Made by a program: the position numbers and the translations under genes
Notes under the pieces: generated by a model
What the model saw: the letters and a program-made list of their open reading frames with translations, nothing else
Told to the model about the DNA's origin: nothing
The model's database searches: none
Shown: piece after piece, positions 8,013-16,109 of the stretch
Position numbering within the stretch: the stretch's first letter is position 1
Layout: the number at the start of each line of letters is the position of its first letter
Origin: a virus
Length of the DNA: 27,500 bases
IMG/VR virus record: IMGVR_UViG_3300022934_000139
Span: 1 to 27,500 of that record
Reading direction: 5' to 3' (one strand)

Positions 8013-9760
8013 GATACACACTCCTCTAAGTCTCCGGTAAAGTCCTTGAGCGCATTCCTGTCAATCTTAGTGCCAACTTTCTCTGCCGTAACGCCAGACG
8101 TGGTACGGAGATAATAGAGACCCTTGAGTCCCTCCTTCCAAGCCTTAAGGTGAACTTGATTGACGACAGTCTTGTCCGTGCCTGACGGAAAGAAGACGTT
8201 GACGGATTGTCCTTGGCAGATGAACTCCTGTCTTTTGGCCGAATGTTCAACAACCCACGTCTGGTCAAGTTCAAATGCGGTCTTGAAGGTATCCTTCTCT
8301 CCCACGCTGAGGAACTCCAGATGCTGTACTGAGCCTTCAGCCTCAACAATAGACGCCCATACTTTCTTGGTATTCTGCCCATAGGACTCTAAGACCTCCT
8401 CCAAATACGGATTGCGTACAGTGTGACTACCGGCACGAGTACGATGCACGTAGCAATTTGATATACGGGGCTCAATAGAAGCAGAACACCCACATAAGAT
8501 GCTAGAATTAGCGTTAGGAGCAATAGCCAACAGATGCATATTTCTAACACCAGTACCCACTCCATCAGGACATTCGCCACGTTCCACAGCAAGTTGGTAG
8601 GTTGCTTCAACAGCTTGGGCTTTGATGTCTTTGAACAGTCTGTAGTTTTCACTAGCGGCTTGCCATGATTCCCAAGCTATCCCTTTGCTTTGAAGGTAGC
8701 CATGCCATCCCATTGCTCCAAGGCCGACTGAGCGTTCTCTATAAGCTGAGTAGACAGCTTTTGATAGTTCTTCTGGTGCGTTGTCAATAAAGTATTGAAT
8801 GACGTTATCCAAGAGTCTGATAAGGTCTCCAACCATTCCGCTTGCTTTCCACTCGTCGTACTTTTCGAGGTTGACGGAGCTGAGGCAACAGACTGCTGTG
8901 CGCTCTTCACTTGTTGCGAGATGGATTTCATTGCAGAGGTTACTGCCATGAATTGTGAGTCCAAGTTTTCTTTGAGCTTCAGGTAAGCTCCTTCTGGCTG
9001 TGTCGATAAAGTTAATGTAAGGACTGCCAGTTCTGAACCTAGCTTCAAGAATTCGTTCCCATAGTCTGCGAGCTTTGACTGTATCTCTAACAATTCCTGA
9101 ATCTGGGTCGATAAGTTGCCATTCTTCGTCATTAATTACACTCTCCATAAATTTATCAGTCACGTTGACTGCGTTAAACAAATTAAAACATTTACGATTG
9201 ATGTCACCACCAGTCGGTACTTTGAAGGAGATGAACTCCTCAATGTCAGGATGACTTACGTCTAGGTATGCCGCATAGCTCCCCTTGCGTGTCTTCCCTT
9301 GTTTGTAGGCAGTCATCTGACTGTCCACTACTTTCATGAATGGGATTGGGCCGGGTGCTTTGTCGCTGATCCCACGAACATCTGACCAGTGACCACCTAC
9401 ACCACCCCCTTTGACAGAAAGCCACGCTACTTCACCATTATGGTCAATAAGGCTATCAAGAGTGTCCCCCACGTAAGTAAGGAAACAACTAATAGGCAAG
9501 CCCCTATTGCCTCTGCCATGTTCAGGTGCGTTCGAGAGCACAGGCGACGCAAACATAAACCAACCTTTAGAAGCGTAATCGTAAACACGCTGTCCAAAAT
9601 CGAGATCACCGCCACAATAGGCCACACTAGCACGAGCAAAAGCTTCCTGAGGAGAACTTTCGTGGTCGAGCATATAGTAGTCACGCATGAGCGTATCTGC
9701 TTGTTCAGATAATCGAGTGTCTCTTTCATAGTCTATCGTTATCCCTAGGTAATTTGTCAT
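8000..9760 (-). CDS. nrdA: Class Ia ribonucleotide reductase alpha subunit (NrdA)
   Basis: This is the catalytic subunit that reduces ribonucleotides to deoxyribonucleotides. Numbered from ATG 9760, the active-site Cys pair is C92 (PISCFL) and C291 (AVCCLS). The catalytic Asn-Cys-Glu triad is N274, C276 and E278 (NLCNE). The radical-relay tyrosine pair appears as GLYYLRT, and the C terminus has the redox-shuttle CxxC (ECVSCQG). The protein is about 586 aa and lacks the roughly 90-residue N-terminal ATP-cone of E. coli NrdA, so dATP feedback inhibition through that domain should be absent. Two starts are possible: ATG 9760, with GAGG twelve bases upstream, or ATG 9778, with no ribosome site. 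No glutaredoxin or thioredoxin gene is adjacent. Confidence 0.95.
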   Translation of the reverse strand: MTNYLGITIDYERDTRLSEQADTLMRDYYMLDHESSPQEAFARASVAYCGGDLDFGQRVYDYASKGWFMFASPVLSNAPEHGRGNRGLPISCFLTYVGDTLDSLIDHNGEVAWLSVKGGGVGGHWSDVRGISDKAPGPIPFMKVVDSQMTAYKQGKTRKGSYAAYLDVSHPDIEEFISFKVPTGGDINRKCFNLFNAVNVTDKFMESVINDEEWQLIDPDSGIVRDTVKARRLWERILEARFRTGSPYINFIDTARRSLPEAQRKLGLTIHGSNLCNEIHLATSEERTAVCCLSSVNLEKYDEWKASGMVGDLIRLLDNVIQYFIDNAPEELSKAVYSAYRERSVGLGAMGWHGYLQSKGIAWESWQAASENYRLFKDIKAQAVEATYQLAVERGECPDGVGTGVRNMHLLAIAPNANSSILCGCSASIEPRISNCYVHRTRAGSHTVRNPYLEEVLESYGQNTKKVWASIVEAEGSVQHLEFLSVGEKDTFKTAFELDQTWVVEHSAKRQEFICQGQSVNVFFPSGTDKTVVNQVHLKAWKEGLKGLYYLRTTSGVTAEKVGTKIDRNALKDFTGDLEECVSCQG

Positions 9761-9803
9761 TGATTTTTTGTACCTCATAAAGTAATTGGGCGAACCTACT
9801 ATT

Positions 9804-10034
9804 TTACCATATTTCTATCAGTTTGTCTAGGTAGTGTTTTGCTTTTTGTAGATCTAATGTACCACCTTTCTCTTGAAACCTTGCGATGTACTTGATAACA
9901 TTACCTAAAATAAATCCTTTGAACTGCTCTTCAGACATCCAACATTCCATAGCGTCCCAAGGCTGTATCTCTTTGTCTGTGTAGTGCGATCCACCAAGTT
10001 GATAGTTCCTAGCCATCTCAGTTAAGTCACTCAT
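9804..10034 (-). CDS. DUF3310 family protein, 76 aa
   Basis: The sequence around residues 16-45 (SHYTDKEIQPWDAMECW, then ILGNVIKYIARF) and the closing run of Lys/Asp/Leu (LDLQKAKHYLDKL) match the DUF3310 pattern seen in many phages. To my knowledge this domain also occurs in T7 gp1.7, a nucleotide kinase, so a link to nucleotide metabolism is plausible but not shown. It lies directly upstream of nrdA. The upstream 52-aa gene ends five bases inside its start region. Confidence 0.85.
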   Translation of the reverse strand: MSDLTEMARNYQLGGSHYTDKEIQPWDAMECWMSEEQFKGFILGNVIKYIARFQEKGGTLDLQKAKHYLDKLIEIW

Positions 10035-10185
10035 CTTCTAAGTCCTCCAGAAAATAATCAATCTTTTCCTCTATCTTATCTTGGAAACGATCGACCAGTT
10101 CCTCAGAGGTGATCTCAAGCACCTCTAGGACACTGATCTCATCCTGTTGTTTTAAGCGGTCACACACGTCGGTAAATGTTAGCAT
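10027..10185 (-). CDS. Small acidic helical protein, 52 aa
   Basis: ATG 10183-10185 overlaps the TAA of the endonuclease I gene and follows AAGGAAG. TGA 10027-10029 overlaps the DUF3310 gene. The sequence begins MLTFTDVCDRLKQQDEISVL and is strongly acidic at its C terminus. I have an impression that similar short proteins are common in marine phages, but I cannot confirm a family. The exact start/stop overlaps on both sides support it as a true gene. Confidence 0.7.
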   Translation of the reverse strand: MLTFTDVCDRLKQQDEISVLEVLEITSEELVDRFQDKIEEKIDYFLEDLEDE

Positions 10186-10586
10186 ACTTCCGCTTCCTTA
10201 AGAAGTTCAGTAATGGTCTCGACAGTGTAGTACCTAAAGCCATTTTTGTTAGCCCATTCAGCCATTGTGAACTTAGTACCATCATTTCTTCTCCTTGCTC
10301 TTGGCATTGGTGTGTCTGGGTGATAAAACACAAACACTAACTCTTCATATATTAAACTGTTTCGTATGTCTACATATTTTCTTGCTTCCTCAGAGTCCCT
10401 GAAGCGACCCTTGGCCTCTATCAGGAAGTCTCCGATACGGAAGTCAGGTTCGTACATTTTCTCCTGTGTGTAGGCAATACTGTCGGTGTGGTAATCACAA
10501 CCCTTAAGTACCCCTAAGTGCAACTCATACTCAAACCAACTGTCGTAGCCCTTAGGAGGCTTGCCCTTGCGCTTCTTTGTACTCAC
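10179..10586 (-). CDS. Endonuclease I, Holliday junction resolvase (T7 gp3-like), 135 aa
   Basis: T7 endonuclease I cuts branched DNA, matures concatemers and degrades host DNA. The fold's PD-(D/E)xK signature is visible as YEPDF (D48) followed nine residues later by E57-A-K59 (LIEAKG). An acidic cluster lies in the first helix (E19, E21). In T7 the matching residues are E20, D55, E65 and K67. The length (135 aa) is close to T7 gp3 (149 aa). The N terminus is Lys-rich. The gene starts inside the 3' end of the GIY-YIG gene (35-bp overlap) and precedes the 52-aa gene. Confidence 0.85.
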   Translation of the reverse strand: MSTKKRKGKPPKGYDSWFEYELHLGVLKGCDYHTDSIAYTQEKMYEPDFRIGDFLIEAKGRFRDSEEARKYVDIRNSLIYEELVFVFYHPDTPMPRARRRNDGTKFTMAEWANKNGFRYYTVETITELLKEAEVC

Positions 10587-11043
10587 GCATGACCTCCTGT
10601 ATTACTGGAACATACGTATTAAACCATTCTCCTTTATGATCGTGGCAACTCTTGTGTTTCCTAAGCATCTTATGAATAGCTTTTTCTGCTGTGTGTCGAT
10701 CTTTGAAATGTTCTCGATAGCACAGAACAAAATCACGATGTGGCGACGATGTTTGATATCCTTTCAGTCGATCAGTAGCATCAACAGCCTTGCCTACTTT
10801 GTACCAATTAGGCCATGCCATATTACGGATGATGTACACTTCCCCCTCTTTACTACGTTTATCAATCTCGCAATGAGACCATGCATCATCAAGGCTTTTG
10901 TATCTCCCCGGTTTATGAAGGGGATGTCCAAAAGGAATATATTTTCCATCAATCCACATCCGTTTAGCTCTACGTTTTGCATGAGCTTCTGGGTTGTCTT
11001 TGTAATAGTATGGTTTACCTGTCTTTGGGTTTATGTCGGACAT
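10552..11043 (-). CDS. GIY-YIG-like (T5orf172-type) nuclease domain protein, 163 aa
   Basis: Residues about 66-145 show the T5orf172 pattern: GEVYIIRN, then WYKVGKAVDATDRLKGYQTS, an HTAEKAIH helix and a GEWFNT end. This is a GIY-YIG superfamily domain in which the Tyr-Ile-Ile stands for the first motif and the Glu of GEWF is the metal-binding candidate. The N-terminal 60 residues are basic and Tyr/His-rich and could bind DNA. It may be a free-standing homing-type nuclease or a DNA-processing enzyme. Its 35-bp overlap with endonuclease I and coupling to the upstream nuclease argue for a fixed operon gene rather than a recent insertion. Confidence 0.75.
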   Translation of the reverse strand: MSDINPKTGKPYYYKDNPEAHAKRRAKRMWIDGKYIPFGHPLHKPGRYKSLDDAWSHCEIDKRSKEGEVYIIRNMAWPNWYKVGKAVDATDRLKGYQTSSPHRDFVLCYREHFKDRHTAEKAIHKMLRKHKSCHDHKGEWFNTYVPVIQEVMREYKEAQGQAS

Positions 11044-11918
11044 TAGACCTCCTTTAGTTTCAACTCAGGAACCTTAGGCTCATTTGCTACTTCAGTGAGG
11101 AATCTTACGCCAGTAGAATAAGCAAATCCTCTTAAGGATGGGTAGCAATGGAGCTTGTAACCGCAATACGAGCAACCCGTAGCGAGCTTTTTGTTTCCAG
11201 ATTTCCCATCGTCCACGGGCTCGTGACATAAGGACGGAGGCTCTGGAAGCTCCACCACCTTTTTTACATGGCGTACTCGCTCTGCAATATCGTAGTTAAT
11301 AAACGAATGCACTGGAGCCTGTGTATCAAGCTCATCATACTCAAGGTAACACAAGTGACCATTCTGTTTGTCAATGGCAATCCAACCATACTTGGTATCG
11401 CCCTCAGAGTGTGCGTAGGCTTTCAATTGAGCAACGTAGCCAAACGGATCGTCATAAGCAAGCGTAGCATCCTTAAACTTCTTGAAGCCGTAGGTTGAGG
11501 TAGACTTAACATCAACCAAACGACCATCAACACGAGCGTCCATAGAACCCTTGACACCCTCGACCTCACAGGCTTTCTGTTGGTCTTCTACTGTGTGCCC
11601 TGCCATACGGGTCAAGAACAGTACAAACTCCTCAAGCATGTGTCCGTACATAAACTTAATGTAGTTATGCGGTTTGAGTTTCTCCTGAGTGTACTTGTTG
11701 GCAGAGTACCATAGTTGCCTATCGTTCTTACCAATGGCACTCAAGCGTAGCTTACGTCCATCACTGAACCCGCCCGGTTTGAACTCTTTTTTCATGAGGT
11801 CTTTCATAGCCTCACCAAAACGATCAATCTCAGAGTCCACATCCACACCCTTAGGTGTGTTGCGGTTCTCCATCAATTCATAGATATCGTCTATGAGCGT
11901 GTTGATTGTCTTATTCAT
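11043..11918 (-). CDS. PD-(D/E)xK exonuclease, RecB/Cas4-like with C-terminal Cys cluster, about 291 aa
   Basis: Numbered from ATG 11918, the nuclease core shows D127 (SMDARVDG), D136-V-K138 (LVDVKS) and a downstream Gln helix (AQLKAY), the RecB-family layout. Near the C terminus are C231, then C249-x2-C252-x5-C258 (CSYCGYKLHC), typical of the 4Fe-4S clusters of Cas4/AddB-type nucleases. It likely acts as the phage recombination or DNA-degrading exonuclease (the role of T7 gp6), since it lies between polymerase and endonuclease I. The TTG at 11930 is less likely than this ATG. The start overlaps the end of the 68-aa gene. Confidence 0.8.
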   Translation of the reverse strand: MNKTINTLIDDIYELMENRNTPKGVDVDSEIDRFGEAMKDLMKKEFKPGGFSDGRKLRLSAIGKNDRQLWYSANKYTQEKLKPHNYIKFMYGHMLEEFVLFLTRMAGHTVEDQQKACEVEGVKGSMDARVDGRLVDVKSTSTYGFKKFKDATLAYDDPFGYVAQLKAYAHSEGDTKYGWIAIDKQNGHLCYLEYDELDTQAPVHSFINYDIAERVRHVKKVVELPEPPSLCHEPVDDGKSGNKKLATGCSYCGYKLHCYPSLRGFAYSTGVRFLTEVANEPKVPELKLKEV

Positions 11919-12117
11919 AATCCATCTCAATTAAACACTCGTCAATCAAATTATGCCCAAGCATATTTGCGGCAATATCCATCTTCTTCAATTGGAACTG
12001 AAGGCGACGATCTTGCATACGAACGAAATCCATTAGTTGCTGTACAGCTTCAGTGCCAATCGTTAGCTCTGACAGACGCTCTTCAAAATCTTCTACGCTA
12101 TAAATCGGTTGTGACAT
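11911..12117 (-). CDS. Small helical hypothetical protein, 68 aa
   Basis: The ATG at 12115-12117 has a strong ribosome site (AAGGAGATACTT). It is the first gene after the putative internal promoter at 12141-12169. The protein is helical, with basic residues about 35-46 (RMQDRRLQFQLKK) and an acidic C terminus, and has no recognised family. The stop overlaps the start of the Cas4-like nuclease gene. Confidence 0.7.
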   Translation of the reverse strand: MSQPIYSVEDFEERLSELTIGTEAVQQLMDFVRMQDRRLQFQLKKMDIAANMLGHNLIDECLIEMDYE

Positions 12118-12140
12118 AAGTATCTCCTTACTATTCTAAT

Positions 12141-12169
12141 AGTATAACACATTACAAACATCTAGTCGA
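12141..12169 (-). promoter_or_regulatory. Putative sigma70 promoter inside the leftward operon
   Basis: On the minus strand TCGACT (12169-12164) and TATACT (12146-12141) are separated by 17 bases. They match the consensus at 4 of 6 and 5 of 6 positions. The site lies in one of the few real gaps in this operon, between the end of the polymerase gene and the 68-aa gene, and would drive the nuclease and nrd genes. Confidence 0.55.
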
Positions 12170-12173
12170 TATT

Positions 12174-13886
12174 TTAATGCGTCTCTGCCCAGTTATTTCC
12201 AATTTTATATTCACCATCTAGCGGACAGTTCATCTCAAAGGCAATACCTGCGGCCTTGATTGACTCAACCATCAGGTAGCCCACCTTGTCTGCGTGGTCA
12301 GCCCTAGCTTCTATCTGGTACTCATCGTGGATAGACCCAAGGAGTTTGTAGTCAAGATTCCACTTTGGAGCATACTGAGAGAAGATAGCCAGAGCCTTCT
12401 TCATAACCACTGCACCCGCTGACTGAAGCAGGGTGTTTAAGGCAGAATGTTCACTTCTGATGTGAAGGCATCGTCCGTCCAGTCCTCTGAGGTGACCTCT
12501 TTGGGAAGCGATTGAGACTCTTTCTCTAAGCTCTGCAAGTGCGGGAGTATTGTCGAGAAACCGCTGTCTAAGTCTCGCTCCAGTCCTCTGACTGCCATCC
12601 ACAATAGAGCCGATTTTAGCGTCTCCTGCTCCGTATAGGAAGGCGTATATAAATGTTTTTGCCTGAGATCGTGTAGACAATCCTGCATTTCGCTGATTTG
12701 TTGTATGAATGTCTCCGTTAAGGATTTCATTCGTATACTCCTTATCGTTCATGTAATGTGCAAGCATTCGTAGCTCAAGGCCACTAGCGTCTACACCAAC
12801 TAATTTACGTCCCTCAGGTACAATCCACAAAGCACGACACTCTGTACCATAAGGAACTCCTACGGCAGGCACTTGAGCCATGTTGGGACTACTGTGCGTC
12901 ATCCGTCCTGTGACTGCCCCAATGGCGTTGACCTGTCCATGCACTCGACCGTCGTCCTCGACTGCGTCAATCCACGATTGGACTTGTGCGATCCGCTTCT
13001 GAACCATGAGATACTCAGCAATAAGTTGAGCCTCAGGTATATCAGTAACAGTTTCCAATGTCTTCTCGTCAACAATAGCCTGACCATTCTCCGTAAACTT
13101 CTCAGGCTTCCATCCGAAACGCCTAAGATACCTCCCTATCTGCTGACGGCTACCTAGATTAAACTCAGGCCAATCAATACGGCTGAAGGTTCCACCTACG
13201 GTGTCCCAAGCATCCCCTAGAAACTTAAGCCCGACAGACGATAGATTACCGTCCTTCTTGTATTTAGGAACGATCTCTTTAACGAACGTCGGAAGCGGTT
13301 TAAACTTCTCATGCACTTTGTCTTCAAGTTCATTCTGTTTCTCCTTAAGCTCTGCAACTAAGTCGAACGCTTTTCTTTGGTCGAGGAGCCATCCATTAGA
13401 CATTTGCTGATGGATCTCACGCTGTACTCTGTGCTCCAAATCAACACTTGTATCTCCAAACGGTTCAAGGGCTTTCTCAAGAAAGGCAAGTACCTGCTCA
13501 GTAACTCTAACGTCTTGCTTGCAGTACTCAAGCATCTCAGGCGTAAGCGCAGTCCAGTCATAGTATTCTCCTTTAGGAAACTTCAAACGCTGTCCCCAAG
13601 CATCCAGAGAGTGTCCTCCGTCAAGGCTTGGATTGTATAGTCTTGAGAGTACCAGTGTGTCTGTAACGCCTCCAATTACCTTGACACCTAGCAAACGCTC
13701 AACCGCAGGGATATCGTAGTTAATGAGATTGTGTCCGACGTGTTCAGTCACATCAGCAAACAACTCCTCAACCATCTCCTTTGTTGGCATCTCAAGTGTA
13801 TACATCTTGTCATCTTTGATAGCGCACAAGCACCAGATGACAGACGGCTTGAGGCCATCAGTTTCGATGTCCCAGATACAACGCAC
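12174..13886 (-). CDS. Family A DNA polymerase with 3'-5' exonuclease (T7 gp5-like), 570 aa
   Basis: This is the replicative polymerase. The N-terminal exonuclease is intact: D6-I-E8 (WDIETDG), N56-Y-D58 (LINYD) and Y121-xxx-D125 (YCKQD). Polymerase motif A is VDASGLELR (D366), motif B is R406-x3-K410-TFIY414 with LYGAGDAKIG, and motif C is H520-D521-E522. Tyr at position 414 of the O helix corresponds to T7 Y526. At 570 aa it is shorter than T7 gp5 (704 aa), mostly in the region between exonuclease and palm (residues 150-300), where T7 carries its thumb and thioredoxin-binding loop. Thioredoxin use therefore cannot be assumed. It follows the primase-helicase gene directly. Confidence 0.95.
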   Translation of the reverse strand: MRCIWDIETDGLKPSVIWCLCAIKDDKMYTLEMPTKEMVEELFADVTEHVGHNLINYDIPAVERLLGVKVIGGVTDTLVLSRLYNPSLDGGHSLDAWGQRLKFPKGEYYDWTALTPEMLEYCKQDVRVTEQVLAFLEKALEPFGDTSVDLEHRVQREIHQQMSNGWLLDQRKAFDLVAELKEKQNELEDKVHEKFKPLPTFVKEIVPKYKKDGNLSSVGLKFLGDAWDTVGGTFSRIDWPEFNLGSRQQIGRYLRRFGWKPEKFTENGQAIVDEKTLETVTDIPEAQLIAEYLMVQKRIAQVQSWIDAVEDDGRVHGQVNAIGAVTGRMTHSSPNMAQVPAVGVPYGTECRALWIVPEGRKLVGVDASGLELRMLAHYMNDKEYTNEILNGDIHTTNQRNAGLSTRSQAKTFIYAFLYGAGDAKIGSIVDGSQRTGARLRQRFLDNTPALAELRERVSIASQRGHLRGLDGRCLHIRSEHSALNTLLQSAGAVVMKKALAIFSQYAPKWNLDYKLLGSIHDEYQIEARADHADKVGYLMVESIKAAGIAFEMNCPLDGEYKIGNNWAETH

Positions 13887-15491
13887 TTAGAACTCCTCTA
13901 TCGTGTTGGCTTCTTGAATCTCAGGCTTCTGCCCACGCTCTACTCGACCTGTCAAGGCATTGTAGTAGAGCCACCCGGCACTGCCTGTGATTCCTGTGCG
14001 ACGACACTTGACGACCTGCACTTGCGTTGAGTTCCGTGCGTACTCATCCTCTGCCATCTTGTCACGACTGAGCAGGATCGTATTAAATGCAATCTGGTTG
14101 ATTGATCCTGATCCCTTCAAATCGTACTCGTTGACGTTGTGAGGATTCGTCAGGCTTGGTTTACGCATATGACTGACAACAATCACGGACACATCGGTCT
14201 CCTTAACAAGCTTGAGAAGTCGATCCATGAAGTCATCAATCGTCTTGTTCTCGTTGCTTGTCACAGCGGCTTGCAGTGGGTCGATAATCAACACATCACA
14301 ACCGCTACCCTTGACCATCGCACGGAGCTTCAGGAACAACTCATCAGTGTCCACAGCACCGTTATGATCCAACAACAGTATCCGACCGTCAGTAATGATC
14401 TCAGAACGTAACTTGTCAAAGTCGATGTTCTTGCGATCCTCAAGCGACAGGTTGTGTCCTGTATGTATCGTCAACAAGTTCTCTACGGCTTCACCATTGG
14501 ACGCCTCAAGGAACGCACAGCCAATCGTCTTGGTTGTGTTCTTCCAGAAGTGGTACGCAATCTCGTTGACCATTGTGGTCTTACCGACAGAAGTCAATGC
14601 ACCTATCACGGTGATTTCTCCTGCGGCAATGCCACCATTGAGCATCGAGTTCAGCATACCAAAGCTCTCAGGAAACGGAATGATCTCCTCAGTGCCACGC
14701 TTGATGAAGTCACCCCAAGCGTCCTCCAAAGTTATCACTCCGGTCATGCGGTAGGTCTTAGCCTCCCACCACTGAGCCGTGAAAGCCCTAACCTTGTTGT
14801 TCATCAGATAGTCTGAGGCGTCCTTAAAGTCCGTCAGAGAGACTATCTTTGCTTTGTTGGGGGATAGTACCTGAGCACACTTCTCAGCCGCCTCACGGCC
14901 CGCAGAATCGCTGTCGAAACAAATCACGACGTTCTCAAAGCCCTCAAGCCACTCTAGGTTCTGCTTAAAGTCCTTGACTGCCCCTGCCGCCCCTTTGGAC
15001 ACAGAGACAACCGGGTAACGTCCAAGCATCTCATAGGCCGCCAGTGCGTCCAGTTCGCCCTCCACGACGGTCACATAGCGACCGCCTGTGTTGAACAATT
15101 GCTGACCGAACATGACGTTTGTCCGTAGGTCGCCTTGAGCACGAAAGGTCTTAGTAGCGACCTCCCTAACCTTACAACCGACTAACTTTCCGTTGTTGTC
15201 ATAGTAGGGGTAATATTGCGAGTGTTGGTCAGAATGTACGTTGAACTTTCTCGCAGTTGCTTCCGATATCTTTCGATCTGGAATCGCTTGAGTGGTTCCA
15301 TACATTTCCACTGGCTTAGTGTACGACACAACATTACTAGCGGTCTCCACAGATGTAGCCTCCTTAAAATAGGTTTGACACTTAAAACAGTATCCATGTC
15401 CGTCCGTGTAGACTGCGAGAGCATCACTGCTCCCGCACTTCTCACAGGACTCGTGGCGAACAAACGAGTCATTAGAACTCTCCATCATCAT
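13887..15491 (-). CDS. Bifunctional primase-helicase (T7 gp4-like), 534 aa
   Basis: The protein makes RNA primers and unwinds the fork. An N-terminal Zn finger is formed by C16, C19, C35 and C38. The TOPRIM primase core shows E144 (VVEGELDAL) and D193-x-D195 (CFDSDSAG). The C-terminal RecA-like helicase of the DnaB/gp4 type has Walker A GALTSVGKT (K304), Walker B DVLIIDP (D404) and a later VVSHMRKP motif. The tail ends in acidic residues and Phe (TIEEF), as in T7 gp4, where it contacts the polymerase. Its ATG lies within the last codons of the SSB gene (20-bp overlap), and the polymerase gene follows with no gap. Confidence 0.95.
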   Translation of the reverse strand: MMMESSNDSFVRHESCEKCGSSDALAVYTDGHGYCFKCQTYFKEATSVETASNVVSYTKPVEMYGTTQAIPDRKISEATARKFNVHSDQHSQYYPYYDNNGKLVGCKVREVATKTFRAQGDLRTNVMFGQQLFNTGGRYVTVVEGELDALAAYEMLGRYPVVSVSKGAAGAVKDFKQNLEWLEGFENVVICFDSDSAGREAAEKCAQVLSPNKAKIVSLTDFKDASDYLMNNKVRAFTAQWWEAKTYRMTGVITLEDAWGDFIKRGTEEIIPFPESFGMLNSMLNGGIAAGEITVIGALTSVGKTTMVNEIAYHFWKNTTKTIGCAFLEASNGEAVENLLTIHTGHNLSLEDRKNIDFDKLRSEIITDGRILLLDHNGAVDTDELFLKLRAMVKGSGCDVLIIDPLQAAVTSNENKTIDDFMDRLLKLVKETDVSVIVVSHMRKPSLTNPHNVNEYDLKGSGSINQIAFNTILLSRDKMAEDEYARNSTQVQVVKCRRTGITGSAGWLYYNALTGRVERGQKPEIQEANTIEEF

Positions 15492-15849
15492 CCAATTCGA
15501 CCTCGCCCTTCTCTACGACCCGTACAGCCTGAAGGTACACAGATGTACCGTGGACAGGGTGAGGGTTTCCAAGGTTGTACTTAATACGCACCTTGTCACC
15601 GTAGCGAACAGACGACTTGCTGACAGGCTCACCGTCATTGTCGATGACAGGAAACTCGTCAAACTTAGTAGCGAACTTGCGCTGTGCTTGATTTTTGTAC
15701 ATCTTAATCTTAACGCCTTCAGCCTCAAGCTTTTCAGCTTCAGAGTCGTCAAGGGACAAGACAAGCGAATACTTGCCAGTAGATTGGCCGTTGTAGACCT
15801 CATGCTCTGCTAGGTTAGCAAAAGCGACGACACCATTAATTACAGACAT
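15472..15849 (-). CDS. Single-stranded DNA-binding protein (T7 gp2.5-like), 125 aa
   Basis: The predicted fold is rich in beta strands, with basic and aromatic residues in the middle (KIKMYKNQAQRKFATKF). The C-terminal tail is acidic and ends in Phe (ELDDDGEF), the hallmark of phage SSBs that contact polymerase and helicase. At 125 aa it is roughly half the size of T7 gp2.5, so it may be a minimal OB-fold. Its last 20 bases encode the start of the primase-helicase, an arrangement consistent with joint production of replication proteins. The identification rests on tail, size and context. Confidence 0.75.
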   Translation of the reverse strand: MSVINGVVAFANLAEHEVYNGQSTGKYSLVLSLDDSEAEKLEAEGVKIKMYKNQAQRKFATKFDEFPVIDNDGEPVSKSSVRYGDKVRIKYNLGNPHPVHGTSVYLQAVRVVEKGEVELDDDGEF

Positions 15850-15851
15850 TA

Positions 15852-16031
15852 TCAGACCTCCTCAGGTTCCGGTGCTGTGAAAACAGGTAGAGCCATATCA
15901 AGTATCAACAGATCGTTGCGCTTGAGTTCAGACAATACCCCATCGTATTGCGGCTCAGGATCTTTGAGTTGATCATTAATCCGTTGCCTCAATTCTAATA
16001 TTATAACCGCTGTTGAAATATGATTCAACAT
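15852..16031 (-). CDS. Small hypothetical protein upstream of SSB, 59 aa
   Basis: ATG 16029-16031 is preceded by GAGGTG at ten-base spacing, and TGA 15852-15854 lies three bases from the SSB start. The product begins MLNHISTAVIILELRQRIND, has a Leu/Ile-rich helical centre and ends in a Pro/Glu-rich tail. No family is recognised. Confidence 0.65.
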   Translation of the reverse strand: MLNHISTAVIILELRQRINDQLKDPEPQYDGVLSELKRNDLLILDMALPVFTAPEPEEV

Positions 16032-16108
16032 AATTTGTTCACCTCATTCAGAAACTCTTTGTGTTCTATGGTATACCTAAGTTTCTTCTTTACGTTTATT
16101 TTTTTGAT
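16025..16108 (-). CDS. Possible 27-aa basic peptide with a non-canonical start
   Basis: An open frame on the minus strand fills the 78-bp gap between the Zn-ribbon gene and the 59-aa gene. It would begin with ATC (16106-16108), five bases after AGGA, and end in TGA 16025-16027, overlapping the next ATG as other junctions in this operon do. The peptide is Lys-rich (KKINVKKKLRYTIEHKEFL). No ATG, GTG or TTG is available. It may be a tiny gene using a rare start, a decayed gene, or chance. Confidence 0.25.
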   Translation of the reverse strand: MKKINVKKKLRYTIEHKEFLNEVNKLC

Positions 16109-16109
16109 A

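Noticed and set aside
8677-9132. A 151-codon minus-strand frame inside nrdA
   Set aside because: It lies wholly inside the clear nrdA frame, which carries the catalytic motifs across this interval. Its Ser/Gln/Leu-rich translation is a frame shadow.
10561-11046. A 161-codon plus-strand open frame opposite the GIY-YIG gene
   Set aside because: It mirrors the minus-strand gene almost exactly, its product is Cys/Phe/Ile-rich without any domain, and the minus-strand frame has a recognisable nuclease domain with coupled neighbours.
14395-14816. Two plus-strand open frames of about 120 codons opposite the primase-helicase
   Set aside because: They are antisense to the helicase Walker region with no ribosome site of the type used by this phage, and they overlap each other.
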